DNA of 64,000 nucleotides. It comes from Arthrobacter sp. RIT-PI-e (lineage in GTDB: Bacteria > Actinomycetota > Actinomycetes > Actinomycetales > Micrococcaceae). The position numbers and the translations under genes are program-made. Location: contig NZ_LGIU01000042.1 in the NCBI RefSeq assembly GCF_001187915.1, positions 1 to 64,000 of the forward strand, written 5' to 3'. This document shows positions 9,325 through 19,050 of this stretch, piece after piece (position 1 is the first letter of the stretch; each line of letters begins with the position of its first letter). The notes under the pieces were generated by a model. The model was not told the DNA's origin and made no database searches. It saw only the letters and a list, made by a program, of their open reading frames with translations.

Positions 9325-9851
9325 GCGATTTTCACTCCAACGGGTTCAGCGGGATCAACGGGGTCCACCGGGGCAAGGGCACCGGGGACGAGGGAGGGGG
9401 CCACGGGCACTTCGGTGGAGGGGCTGCTCTTGTAGACGAACCGGGACGTGAAGGTGAAGCGCGCCAGGAAGGCCACGGCCAGGGTCAGCGCCTGGGCCAG
9501 GACCCCGGGGACCTGGAGCATCTCCACCAGGAGGATCAGCACCGGGATGCGGGCCAGGGTCTCCAGGTTGTTGAAGCCGAAGCTGATGAGGAAACGCTGG
9601 TACAGCGGCCGTTGGGCCTGCGTGCCGTTGAAGACCACGCGCTCCTGCATGAGGAAGTTCGTGACGATGGTCAGTTCGGTGGCAATGATGGCCGCCGGCA
9701 GGTAGTGGGTGCCGGCGCCGAGCAGCAGCGCCATGATGCCGAGGTTGAGCACCGTGCCGATCACGCCCACCCCGGCGAACCTGATCATCCTGCTGGAGAG
9801 CAGGTCGGCCAGACGGCGTGTGACCGTGACCGGTGTGTTGGTCGGGACCAT
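9321..9851 (-). CDS. GtrA family membrane protein
   Basis: This small four-helix membrane protein has the GtrA/DPMS pattern (FAGVGVIGTVLNLGIM, then a second helical pair ending FTSRFVYK). GtrA proteins are associated with polyprenyl-linked glucosyl or GPI/arabinogalactan-type sugar translocation. The ATG at 9851 is preferred because GAAGGA lies six bases upstream; an ATG at 9857 is too close to it. The C-terminus has a Pro/Val-rich tail. It is the first gene of the operon and overlaps the oxidase start (ATGA). It may flip or present the lipid-linked donor used by the GT39-like enzyme (inference). Confidence 0.82.
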   Translation of the reverse strand: MVPTNTPVTVTRRLADLLSSRMIRFAGVGVIGTVLNLGIMALLLGAGTHYLPAAIIATELTIVTNFLMQERVVFNGTQAQRPLYQRFLISFGFNNLETLARIPVLILLVEMLQVPGVLAQALTLAVAFLARFTFTSRFVYKSSPSTEVPVAPSLVPGALAPVDPVDPAEPVGVKIA

Positions 9852-10618
9852 GGACATTCCTTCAGGTGGATGAATCCGTCGACCCGGCGAAGCGCAGTGG
9901 CATGTCCGGGTCGACGAGCGAGGAGCACGTCCGAGACATGCAGAAATGGCGCTGGCCGTCATTGGCTGCGCGTCCGGGCGCTGGGGAGAGCGGGGTGAGA
10001 GTCAGGGCTCAGTCGCAGCGGACGAAGTGCCGATATGACTGATCCGTCCCGCCGGCTCCCCCGCCCGGTGAGGGGCGAAGTTCGAAGTTCGACGTCTCCG
10101 CGGGAACCTGATGATGGGTTCGGCAGTGCGGAGTTGTCGGTGCGTCGACGGGCAGAGCGATCTTCGGCGGTGAGATGGTCTCTCGGTACCGAATTTCGTC
10201 CCACAGCAAAAATATGGGGAGTTCCAAGCAGACTCACGAGTGGTTGACACCCGAACTGGGACTCATCTACCTGTGCGGTGATGCGTCAGGTACGTGCTCC
10301 GCGCTGGCGGTATCGAGGGTATGGCGTATTAATTACTTGCCCGGTACTCAGTGGCGGAACATATGTGAGGTGGCGCACCTCGATCGATGCAGCAGAGAAG
10401 GTCATGACCCAGCCTGCAGTACTGATCCACTCCTAGGGCTGAGTGCTTTGGGGATGCGGTGGTTCACGTGGTGTTCCCGGCCCTCCGCACGCGGTTCAGG
10501 GACATCCAGGACTGCAGTTCGCATGTCCTTACGCCCTCCTACTACGCGGTGCCATTTCTGCTGCGCAGCACCATCGAGGAGCAGCAGTGCCCAGCTGCAT
10601 GGGAGGTGTCCCGGTTGA
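9852..10618. other. Gene-poor interval upstream of the glycan operon
   Basis: No convincing gene is seen. The stretch holds the presumed promoter of the minus-strand gtrA operon. It also has a plus-strand TTGACA (10242-10247) with CTACCT about 17 bases later that could be a promoter but precedes no intact gene, and a short tandem GAAGTTC repeat near 10077. Open frames here have no recognisable domain. Confidence 0.4.
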
Positions 10619-10972
10619 ATGCGCGCCGTGCACCTGAGCACCCAGGACCAGGAGAGGATCACTCCAGCCCTCCGCGCGGAGCTGCAGCGTCTGGGGTTCC
10701 CGGGGTGGGTTGACTACGACTTCGTGGAGTTCAGCGCCAACATCGTGATGTTCGTGCCCTTCGGCGTGTTCTTCGTGCTCCTGGCCCCACGCGGCTGGCG
10801 GTGGCTGGCCCCGGCCGTGGGCTTCTTCCTCTCCACCCTGATCGAACTCACCCAACTCGTGTTCCTCCCGCAGCGCGTGGCCAGCCTCTACGACGTCCTC
10901 GCCAACACCACCGGCGCCCTGATCGGCACCGGCATCGCCTGGCTCCTGCTCGCTGCACGACGACGGCCGTAG
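10619..10972 (+). CDS. VanZ family protein, N-terminally truncated
   Basis: The 117 residues match the core of the VanZ family: SANIVMFVPFGVFF, then STLIELTQL, then a short Arg-containing loop and DVLANTTGALIGT. Family members normally start with one more membrane helix ending in a WP motif; here an in-frame TGA (10616-10618) sits immediately before the ATG and no first helix is found upstream in this frame. The gene therefore looks 5'-truncated or frame-damaged. VanZ proteins give low-level teicoplanin resistance in enterococci, but most homologues have no assigned function. Confidence 0.6.
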   Translation: MRAVHLSTQDQERITPALRAELQRLGFPGWVDYDFVEFSANIVMFVPFGVFFVLLAPRGWRWLAPAVGFFLSTLIELTQLVFLPQRVASLYDVLANTTGALIGTGIAWLLLAARRRP

Positions 10973-11572
10973 AACGACGCCGGCACCGGCCGAGAGGCGG
11001 CCGCACTGACCCCGCAGGATCTGTCGTCGTGGCGGATGTCACTCCGACTTCACCTCCGACTGCGACGGTGCCCCTCGGAGAGCCCGCCCCCACTTACCGG
11101 TACCCGGCAAAGCCCGCCACCTTCGCCCAAGCATGGGCTGTCGTGAAAACCTGAGCCGCGCACTTCAACGACTACACCGGGTCCCGGAGGAGGAAGCGAT
11201 ACACCCTCGGACCATCGGCCAACTACCCGTGAACTTCACGACATCCACCAATTAGGGGATCAACAACGCCTGCGACGACCTAGAGACCGGGCTCTCCGAA
11301 ATCCCGCCAGCAAATGCCGGCATCCTTCGGGCGCCGACATGAACGGACATTATTAAGGTCGCTGCCGCGGCTTCCATCACGAACATCATGGGCAACCCGC
11401 CCGGTCGTGAGGTCGCGATCATATAGATGGTAGTGGCACCGAGGCCGTCGGGGACGCGGGGAACATTCTCCCGGTAAATCCTTTAGCCCAGACACCGACT
11501 ACCACGCTCGTCCTGATTAGAGATGCGACAAGCTGGTACGAGAAGTGCCGCTGCATCAACTGATAGTAAAGA
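10973..11572. other. 600-base interval without a gene
   Basis: No frame here shows a recognisable domain or coding pattern. A stretch around 11060-11215 looks like decayed coding sequence, with frames interrupted by stops, but its origin is not recognised. It abuts the left end of the ISL3 element. Confidence 0.4.
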
Positions 11573-13014
11573 GGCTCATCGTAATTGAGAGTGGAGACAG
11601 GGTTTGAAGCCGCCGGATTCGAGCAGCAATTTGGCGATGTAGTGGGTGATATTCCTGAAGCCTAGGGCTGATCCGCGCAGGTGCTCGAGCCGCCCGCTAA
11701 TCGCCTCCATCGGACCATTCGAGGTACCGGAGCGGTCGAAGGACGAGAGGACATCATTGGCACGTTGTTTGAGGGTTTGGCCGAGTCGGCGGATCTCGAT
11801 CAGCGCACCGGGCACGCCGGTGGTAACCGCGTCGATGACGGCCCGTATGATTTCTTTCCCCTTCCTCTTGTCGGATCCCCGGTACGCGGTGACGATCCGC
11901 TGGTAAACACCCCAGGTCGCCTCCACCTCGACGTGGTCCACCCTCGAAGACAGCGAGGAGGCGCGCTTACTGCTTGTCGGTGAGGAGATGCACGCCGGTA
12001 TGCAAGGTCCGTCAAGCCTTATAAAGCGGGTCATCGGAACGGCCGCGATGCCCGGTCGTGGTCTGCTGAACACGTTGCCGGCACCGATCCAAACCATCCC
12101 TGGCCAACCGCACGACGTGGAACGGGTCCATGACCGGAACCGCGTCGGGAAGTTCTTCCGCGGTGGCGGTCTTAAAGCCGGTGAATCCATCCATTGCCAC
12201 GACTTTCACCTCGTCCCGCCAGTCCTGCGGACGGGTAGCGAGCCACTGCTTGAATACGAACTTGGAGCGGTCTTCGACCATGTCCAACAGGTGTGCCGGG
12301 CCCGTCTTCTCGCGGATTGGCGTCAGATCGATGATCCTGGTCACGAACTTGTCGCCCTTACGGGTGTGGCGCCAGACGTGCTCGTCCACGCCGATCGCGC
12401 TCACCCGATCGAACCGGTGCGGATCATCAATCAGGACGCGCTTGCCCTCGGTCAGAACAGCGGTGTTCGCGGTATGCCATGACACGCCGCGACCGGCTGC
12501 GACGCGGAAGGCCGTGAGGTGATCGACAACAATTTCGAACAGCGCCCATGTCAGTCCGCGGCGGGGGAGCTTCGCCCTCCACTCGGCTGCTTTCGAGGTG
12601 TCCTGCCGCCAGGTGCACCCGCAGTGCTCGCACCGGTAGCGGCGTACCCAAATCAGCAAGGTCGTGGGTCGGTAGCCGAAAAGCTCGTGAGCGAGCCGGC
12701 GCGTCACCGTGTCTTTCGGTGCTCCTTCGGCACGACACGTACGGCACCACCGATCAGGTTCAAGGACACGACACTTGAGCACCGCGCGATCCGCAGTCAC
12801 GAGTTGGCCGATGACTTCGAGACCGAGCTCGTCGAGGCGGCAGAACGTGGTGAGGTCAGGGCGAACGAAGGTAGCGTTAAGCACGTCGAGGTCTTCCGAA
12901 TGGGCAGTGTGAAAACTTCCATCATCGGAAGGCCTCGACCTGTATGCCGCCTTCGACGCGCCCACCCCGCTTATGTCGACGGCACCCGGCCTCCACCCCC
13001 AATTACGAAGAGCC
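11573..13014 (-). mobile_element. Decayed ISL3-family insertion sequence
   Basis: The element is bounded by 24-base imperfect inverted repeats, GGCTC(A/T)TCGTAATTG.G.GTGGAG, at 11573-11596 and 12991-13014 (21 of 24 identical). The length of about 1.44 kb is typical of ISL3 elements. The 8-base flanks AGTAAAGA (left) and GACAAAGA (right) share only five bases, so the target duplication is decayed or coincidental. The transposase inside is broken. Confidence 0.85.
11576..12884 (-). pseudogene. ISL3-family transposase, disrupted
   Basis: The first two thirds, from a GTG near 12884, contain the ISL3 zinc-finger region (CRTC, CEHCGC), the HTH and the DDE region (SAIGVDEHVW, KVVAMDGFTGFK, DPFHVVRLA). 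The frame is stopped by TGA at 12012 and a further in-frame stop; a one-base shift near 11940 moves the remainder, from HVEVEATWG to FRNITHYIAKLLLESGG, into another frame. The stop TGA lies in the left inverted repeat. The transposase is therefore inactive. Confidence 0.9.
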
Positions 13015-13063
13015 GACAAAGAGATGACCTACCCTTCACTGAATAGGGGCATTTCGTCGTCGA

Positions 13064-14512
13064 TTACCGGCTCCGCACCCTCTTCGCCGCATCGAGTATG
13101 AGGAGGCAGTCTTCACGAATTTTTCTGGACAGGAGCACAGCGCCGCTGAGGAAAAATGCGATGAAGAGGGCAAGAATACCTATGTGCAGAAAAGGATCCA
13201 TGTGATTAAGCAGCAGAAATGAGATCGGGACAGTAATGAGTGTCATAACTGAATACAGTAAGGCGGGGCGGAAAGTTATACGAATCAGGGCCGCACCGTC
13301 CACGCCCGTCTTCGGTATGGCATAAACGCTGTTGAGGATGAAAAGTGTGATCTGGCCAGCAGATGATCCGATTGCTACACCAATTGGCCCCCATATCACC
13401 CCAACGGTCATCATCAAGAGCATGAGTGTCCGGCCTATGAGGCTATAGCGTAGTTGTAGTCCCGTGTACGCCTTCGCGAGAAAGATCCAGTAGTAGACAA
13501 AGCCGAGGGCCTGGACGACTCCACCCACTGCGAGCACTATAAATATGCCTTTGGCTTCATCCCACTGATCGCCGAGCATAATGTCGATCAGTGGGTTGGC
13601 GACACAAGCGAGAGCGAAGAAGAGCCCGCCGAATGTATATGCCAGGATCAGCTGAGCTCGCTGGGCGTACTGGTCGAAGCGAGGGTCATCCTGCAATCTG
13701 GATAGTACGGGAAGAGCCACCCTCGTCATAGGAGCGCCAATCTGCAGAAGCGGCAGTCTGAATAGTTGGTATGCCCTGTCATAGATACCAAGGGCCGAGG
13801 AGCCCGCGATACGTCCGAGGAGGACGCTGTCCGCATTAGACGTGACGTAGGTGAAGATTTGCACGCCAAGAGTGTTCGCGCCAAACCCATACAGACTCCG
13901 CATGTTCGTATTGCGGCGGGGCAGTCCAGGTAGCCACCCAGCCGCGGGAACCAACACCAGGAACGTGATTGAGGCGATAACCACTTGTTGAGCAACCAAG
14001 GCCCAATATCCAAATCCGTTTAGCGCGATAACTACGGCTACACTGAGCGCAACCGCTTGGGCTGTAACGTCCGCGGCTGCAAGCCATTTGAAACGGAACT
14101 TAGATGAGGCTTCGGCGCGGAACTGGGCTGCAAACGCGTTGAGAACGAAACTGATTGACGCTACTTGGGTGACTGCGATTAATTCAGGTCGATTATAGAA
14201 GGAAGCAATGGGTCCAGCTAAAAAGTACACACCAGCACCGAGCAACGACCCAAGTCCCACATTTGTCCAGAAGAGGTTTGATCGCTGTGCATTCGTAAGG
14301 GTCTGGCTCTGTATCGCTGCCATAGATAGGCCGAAATCACCGAGAACGGTAGCGACGCCAATGATGGCGATAACCATGGCGTACATGCCAAAGTCATCGG
14401 GGGCTAGAAGCCTCGCAAGTATGCTGACAGACACAAGCTGGATGAGAAAACGGAGGGCTTGTCCGGTGAAAGTTGCTCCTGCCCCTCGTGCTGCGCTTGA
14501 AGCGAGACTCAC
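13064..14512 (-). CDS. Wzx-like polysaccharide flippase (MOP superfamily)
   Basis: This 482-residue protein has about 12-14 membrane segments and the pattern of the polysaccharide-synthesis exporter family (ARLLAPDDFGMYAMV, LGDFGLSMAAIQ, DSVLLGRIAGSSALGIYDRAYQL). It would flip undecaprenyl-linked repeat units across the membrane for Wzy polymerisation. The start is GTG with no clear Shine-Dalgarno. It is divergent from the Wzy-like polymerase gene, consistent with one exopolysaccharide locus, and the DNA is less GC-rich than the flanking operons. Confidence 0.88.
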   Translation of the reverse strand: MSLASSAARGAGATFTGQALRFLIQLVSVSILARLLAPDDFGMYAMVIAIIGVATVLGDFGLSMAAIQSQTLTNAQRSNLFWTNVGLGSLLGAGVYFLAGPIASFYNRPELIAVTQVASISFVLNAFAAQFRAEASSKFRFKWLAAADVTAQAVALSVAVVIALNGFGYWALVAQQVVIASITFLVLVPAAGWLPGLPRRNTNMRSLYGFGANTLGVQIFTYVTSNADSVLLGRIAGSSALGIYDRAYQLFRLPLLQIGAPMTRVALPVLSRLQDDPRFDQYAQRAQLILAYTFGGLFFALACVANPLIDIMLGDQWDEAKGIFIVLAVGGVVQALGFVYYWIFLAKAYTGLQLRYSLIGRTLMLLMMTVGVIWGPIGVAIGSSAGQITLFILNSVYAIPKTGVDGAALIRITFRPALLYSVMTLITVPISFLLLNHMDPFLHIGILALFIAFFLSGAVLLSRKIREDCLLILDAAKRVRSR

Positions 14513-14836
14513 TGTTCGATCATGCAGAGATGCCGGGCTTCATCTCTGTTTCGTCCTTCGTAGGTTCTCGCTCGATTGGGCCACTGTAGTAGTCGCACCT
14601 CCAAGAACCGGGCTCCCGGTACATGATGAAAGTATGGTGCTTCCGGCCGCGGCAGATTTTTCAGCCGATCGATGATGTTGAACACGCGGTACCTACATCC
14701 TCCGAGACGTTTAAAATGTCAGCAACACGATATAGGAAGTTGCGTCACCGCTGAGCGAGGCCGCGCTGCCGCAGTGCGAAAATGCGGCCCCGGCGTGCTT
14801 CCCAGAGGACACCGATCTGGATGAGAGTATGGACAC
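14513..14836. promoter_or_regulatory. Divergent intergenic region between flippase and polymerase
   Basis: The 324 bases separate two divergent exopolysaccharide genes and must contain both promoters or their remains. No hairpin, riboswitch or strong sigma-70-type box stood out on reading. Confidence 0.35.
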
Positions 14837-16108
14837 ATGCGCGTTTCTCCCTCGGCTTCGACACCACAACATAGGGAAAGTTCGAAGTTCCAGACCCTCT
14901 TAGTTGCACTGGCGTTCCTCATCGCTTCATCCCCGATTGTATTCAGGGACCGACCAGATGCTTTCAATCTCGCGATGGGCTTGATTACTGGCTTGCTTCT
15001 CATCTCGGCAAGGCTCCGACTTCGAACCACGGCGGGGCTTGTCCTGTTCGGAGCATGGGCGGTGCTTAGTCTCACGTGGTCCTACGATCTTGCTACTTCC
15101 CGTGATGAGATCGTTGCCCTTCTCCTAATTTTGGCTGCCGCTGCCGCTGCCGCAAGTTTCGAACATAGAACAATCATCCGCGGCTTACTTTTTGGAAGTG
15201 TAGGCGCTGTACTCGCCAGCTGGGCAACAGGATTACTGATACCGAGTCAGGGAAGGTCCATTGCGTTCGGCGGCGCACTTGTCGGGATCTACGCGCACCG
15301 GAACTTTCTCGCCTCGGTCTCCGCCGTGGCACTTGCCCTCTCTTTGGCAGCAATCCTGAACGCATCTAGTCCCAAGTCTCGAAGGAGGGCCCTCATGGCC
15401 TTCTTTCTAGCTGGTACGGCAAGTGTCGCAACCCTCAGCGGGTCTGCTGGCGTCCTAACCGTCGTTGTGGTCGGACTTAGCTTGCTGCCGTGGATAGGGC
15501 GGAAAATGGGTCCGGTTGGCCGTGTAGCAATTTTACCGCTCGGAATAATTGTAGTGATTACTAGCGGAATCTTACTGGTGCAGTCCCTTCCTCAAATTAG
15601 CGCAAGTGTCGGTCGGAGCGCCACGCTGACAGGAAGAACTGATATTTGGGCAATCGTTCTCAATGTCTGGTCAGAAAGGCCCTTTACCGGGTACGGATGG
15701 GGCGGAGTTTGGAGGGGGCAGATTGGGGATTGGGTTCGAGCAATTTTCGGATTTGATACAGCACTTTCGGCCCATAATGGCTACCTCGACGTTCTGCTCC
15801 AGCTTGGTATTGTCGGCGCTAGTATCGTCGCGCTCCTGTTGCTGGGATCGATTATAAGATCGTGTCGCCTAGCCTTTAGTGACTTGCAGTATGTATGGCT
15901 TCCGCTCGTTTTGGGCGCTGTTCTCGTCAATAGCTTCTCCGAGTCTCAGCTAACGCGACCGATTGGAATCTTCCTTATCGCACTCGTCGCAGCGATTAGC
16001 CGAGTGGAGATCCGAGCCCGGCGGAAAGCACCGCTAGTGAAAATGGCAGCGGTCAGGGGTAGTACGGCAATGCCAAGAACCCGTATGACGCGCGCGCGTC
16101 CCAGATAA
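14837..16108 (+). CDS. O-antigen ligase/Wzy-like polymerase
   Basis: This 423-residue polytopic protein (about 10-11 helices) has the O-antigen ligase family features GRTDIWAIV, RPFTGYGWGG and AHNGYLDVLLQLGIVG in the large periplasmic loop. Such proteins polymerise lipid-linked repeat units outside the membrane. In this locus it is the natural partner of the divergent Wzx-like flippase and the downstream BY-kinase. The C-terminus is a short basic tail. The 3' end lies 26 bases before an IS481 remnant. Confidence 0.85.
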   Translation: MRVSPSASTPQHRESSKFQTLLVALAFLIASSPIVFRDRPDAFNLAMGLITGLLLISARLRLRTTAGLVLFGAWAVLSLTWSYDLATSRDEIVALLLILAAAAAAASFEHRTIIRGLLFGSVGAVLASWATGLLIPSQGRSIAFGGALVGIYAHRNFLASVSAVALALSLAAILNASSPKSRRRALMAFFLAGTASVATLSGSAGVLTVVVVGLSLLPWIGRKMGPVGRVAILPLGIIVVITSGILLVQSLPQISASVGRSATLTGRTDIWAIVLNVWSERPFTGYGWGGVWRGQIGDWVRAIFGFDTALSAHNGYLDVLLQLGIVGASIVALLLLGSIIRSCRLAFSDLQYVWLPLVLGAVLVNSFSESQLTRPIGIFLIALVAAISRVEIRARRKAPLVKMAAVRGSTAMPRTRMTRARPR

Positions 16109-16134
16109 CTACCACACCAGGTAGGGGAACTAGG

Positions 16135-17261
16135 TGTTGCGGTCATGACGTTGGTGACGCGCAGAGAGGTCTGGATATGAAGAAGGGGTGGGGCCCCGAG
16201 CGCAGGATGGAAGTACCTCTATGAACATCTGCGTGAAGGACCTACCCCTCATGACCCACGCTAACGCCCCACTGACTCCGGTCGGAAGGCTACCGACTGG
16301 TCGAACGCTGCCGGGACCGCCCCATCCCCCGCGTCGCCGCGGAATCGGGCATAGCCGCCAGACAGTGACGAAGTGGGTGCACCAATACAAAACACTCGGT
16401 AAAGCTGGTCTGCTCAATCGTTCCAGTGCACCTCACACCAGTCCCACCCAGACACCTGAGGCTGTGGTGGAGCGGATCGAGGAGCTATGCCGGGAGCACA
16501 AATGGACGGCGCATCAGATCCACCGCGAACTCGTCCGAGAAGGACACCGAATCTCACCGGTCACCGTCGCCCGATGGCTACGCTGGCTCGGGATCAACCG
16601 CCGGCGCGACATCGACCCCACCGGCGCCACCAACCGCTCGAGCACCAAGATCACCGCCCGGTATCCAGTCCTCATGATCCGCGACATGAAGAAAGTCGGC
16701 TGGATCTCAGACGGTGGGGGCCGGCGGATCCACGGGCGAGGATCAGAGGCCGCGAAGGCAGCCGCCCGAGCCAAGACCAAAGCTAAGACCAAGAACACCC
16801 GGGCCGGGTACGTGTATCTTCACTCCACCGTCGACGGGTTCTCCCGCCTGGCATACACCGAGGCACTCCGAACGAGACCGCGGCGACGACCATCAGGTTC
16901 TGGGCCCGGGCGAGGGCGTTTTTCGCCGCCCACGGCGTTCTCCGGATCATCTGTGTCGTGACTGACAACGGGTTCAACTATCGGGCGAAGAACTTCACCC
17001 GGACCATCCTCAGCACCGCGGCCCACCATCAACGGATCCGCCCTCACACGGCTAAGCACAACGGCAAAGTCGAATGCTATAACCGCACCCTCACCGAGGA
17101 GCTTCTCTATGCCCGGGATTGAGTATCAGAAACCCAACGCACCATCTCAATCGACATCTGGAATGTCGATTACAACTACCATCGAGCACATACTGCGATC
17201 GGGAACCGCCCACCAGCTTCACGCCTCCACGACGGCATCACCAATGTCATGACACAGAACA
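16135..17261 (+). mobile_element. Decayed IS481-family insertion sequence
   Basis: The ends are imperfect inverted repeats: TGTTGCGGTCATGACGTTGG at 16135-16154, and the complement of 17241-17261, which reads TGTT, a few variable bases, then GTCATGACATTGG. The 1.13-kb size and TGT ends fit IS481. It sits between the polymerase and acyltransferase genes of the exopolysaccharide locus. Confidence 0.8.
16249..17261 (+). pseudogene. IS481-family transposase, frameshifted
   Basis: The coding remnant begins with THANAPLTPVGR. After a shift it continues as LVERCRDRPIPRVAAESG, then VTKWVHQYKTLGKAGLL, VARWLRWLGINRRRDIDP, TVDGFSRLAYTEAL and, in a third frame, VVTDNGFNYRAKNFTR with the retroviral-integrase Asp. 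Several frameshifts and a stop (near 17119) break it. Its start and end lie inside the two inverted repeats. It is inactive. Confidence 0.85.
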
Positions 17262-17283
17262 CCGAGGGGTTGCTTGCATGCGC

Positions 17284-18327
17284 CTATGTCAATACCTTCC
17301 CGCGAGGTTTCTGGCCGAAGATCCCCCAGCTGATCAACACGCTATGGCGTGTTACTAACTCGAAGAGAACCGGCAGGAAGATTGCTAGTAATAAGCACAC
17401 CGCAAACATAAGGCCGTTGTCCTCAATGCCGAACCGTCCAAGAACTACCCGGGCACCCGCTGAGCCAAAAACATGGAGTAGGTAAATGCCGAACGCGAAT
17501 GGCCCAAGCCATGTAAGAAAACCGACTTGTATGCGTTCACGGACGAGGACAAGCAAGGTGACGGCGAGAATGCCTACGGCAAGGCTGATTACTTTAAAAG
17601 CTGGGGCAGCTATGTTGATGTCGCCCAGTAGAGCCCACAACCGGACCGCGAAGATGGCCCCAAAGGCCACACCTAACGCGATCACGACGGAGGATCTGGT
17701 CGGCGAAGCAAAATAATGCAAACCGTAACCAAGTAGAAAGAACGGAAGGAGTCGAGCGGCACCACCAATACTGAATAAATTGATGCTTGTGGGCACCATG
17801 ACGAAGAGTACTGAGGTGGCTAGGATCGCTACGACTAACTGTCGGCGCTTCTTCAGAAGGTTGAGCGCACTGAGTAACCCTACTACCAGAAAAATCAGGA
17901 AGATTGCTTGCACGAACCAAAGGTGTTCGTTGCTGAAGAAAAAGACGCGCCAGTACTCAGACGGTTCAGGCTTTGCGTTCGTATCAGATACAACTAGCTG
18001 GACGAAGAAGAAGAGTGTGCCCACTGTGATCATCGGCACGAGTAGTCGTCGAGCTTTTCCTCTTATGAGACGGGGGTATCCACCGAGGGTGCTCAGTGGC
18101 CGATAAGCATAAATGAAGCCGGACAGAACCGTGAATAGCGGCATCCGAATATCCTCGAGCGCCTGATAGATTAGCCGCCACCCAGACCCATCTGCGGCTT
18201 CGAGACCGCGGCTCGCTGAGGATCCAATTACGTGACCCGCGACCATGAGGATTACCGCCAGACCTCGCAGAGAGTCGATCGACGTATTTCTGTTCGTGGT
18301 GTGAGACCGAGTGAGCATGCTCGCCAT
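17284..18327 (-). CDS. Acyltransferase family 3 membrane protein
   Basis: The N-terminal signature SIDSLRGLAVILMVAGHVIG and about ten membrane helices identify the acyltransferase-3 family (OafA/NodX/ExoZ type), which O-acetylates or succinylates surface polysaccharides. The ATG at 18327 is chosen because homologues begin just before the SIDSLRG motif; the longer open frame upstream has no family resemblance. The gene ends 23 bases from the IS481 end. It probably decorates the exopolysaccharide (inference). Confidence 0.85.
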   Translation of the reverse strand: MASMLTRSHTTNRNTSIDSLRGLAVILMVAGHVIGSSASRGLEAADGSGWRLIYQALEDIRMPLFTVLSGFIYAYRPLSTLGGYPRLIRGKARRLLVPMITVGTLFFFVQLVVSDTNAKPEPSEYWRVFFFSNEHLWFVQAIFLIFLVVGLLSALNLLKKRRQLVVAILATSVLFVMVPTSINLFSIGGAARLLPFFLLGYGLHYFASPTRSSVVIALGVAFGAIFAVRLWALLGDINIAAPAFKVISLAVGILAVTLLVLVRERIQVGFLTWLGPFAFGIYLLHVFGSAGARVVLGRFGIEDNGLMFAVCLLLAIFLPVLFELVTRHSVLISWGIFGQKPRGKVLT

Positions 18328-18888
18328 GAAGATTCCCCGAGTAGTGAGACCTGAGACTGATAGAATTATGCCCCACCTTTCGCCACAAATTCGGCTTAAG
18401 ACAGTGACACGCTGCACTCCCTTCGCAAAGGTGAGTACTTTTCGTGATTTCCGGAGCCGGTTTGGCGCATCCCTACCCGATGTCGGAGGGGTAAGGATAC
18501 GGTAGAGATCAAGAACATCGACGGCCCGATCAGAGGTGTAGCGCTGGCCGTGCCTGGAGTCGTTGACCCTGGAGCTTCTAGGCGCACAAGGAGACGACGT
18601 GAATCGGGACAGCGCCCGATTATCGTGCCCACCCACGACGCCGACCCCTGCGCGCCTCGTCGCGTTTGGGGTTCTCACCCTCTACAGCGGAAATACCCGG
18701 TTGCTACCGGAGCCTGTTGAAGATGTGCTCTGGACGACGGAGAGTGCTCCACCGATGTAGGTGGACCTGATCTTTCCGATGGACAGGACCGCAGGGAGGC
18801 ATGGAGCGCATGCTGCTGTCGGAAGAGCTGCACCAGCCATTCAACATTACTGAGCGGACAAATCGCGGAAACCCTTCTCCTGAAACTT
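18328..18888. other. Gene-free interval upstream of the acyltransferase
   Basis: No convincing gene is visible. The minus-strand promoter of the acyltransferase should lie at the left side. The segment near 18700-18870 looks like decayed coding sequence but no family is recognised. Confidence 0.35.
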
Positions 18889-18988
18889 TTACGTAATTAT
18901 CGTTCAAGCCTCCCGTACGCGCCGGTAGCCCATTAGTACACTCGTGAGGTCTGAACACTTCTCTTAAGGGATTGAACACCTATGCGTA
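18889..18988 (+). repeat. Leader repeat, copy 1 (upstream of tyrosine phosphatase)
   Basis: This 100-base segment resembles 19695-19794 and shares the blocks AAGCCTCCC-like, TACACTCGTG.GGTCTG and CACTTCTCT, and ends CTATGCGTA. TACACT (18937-18942) fits a -10 box, placing transcription start about 40 bases before the ATG. The resemblance continues about 20 bases past the ATG, so the segment looks like a duplicate of the ugd promoter plus its first codons. Confidence 0.75.
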
Positions 18989-19050
18989 GCCATGACCGAT
19001 ATGCGGGAAGGTTCGCCGAGCCGGCGCCGACCATCGGCGGAGCGCCATGA
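18982..19050 (+). CDS. Short leader ORF overlapping the tyrosine phosphatase start
   Basis: The 22-codon ORF starts at an ATG matching the ugd start in the repeated leader. Its TGA overlaps the phosphatase ATG (ATGA, 19047-19050). The peptide begins MRSHDRYAGRF and shows no known domain. Translational coupling is likely if it is translated; alternatively it is only the residue of a duplicated ugd 5' end. Confidence 0.4.
   Translation: MRSHDRYAGRFAEPAPTIGGAP

Noticed and set aside
11573-13014. 8-base target duplication of the ISL3 element
   Set aside because: Only five of the eight flanking bases match, so it cannot be claimed as a real duplication.
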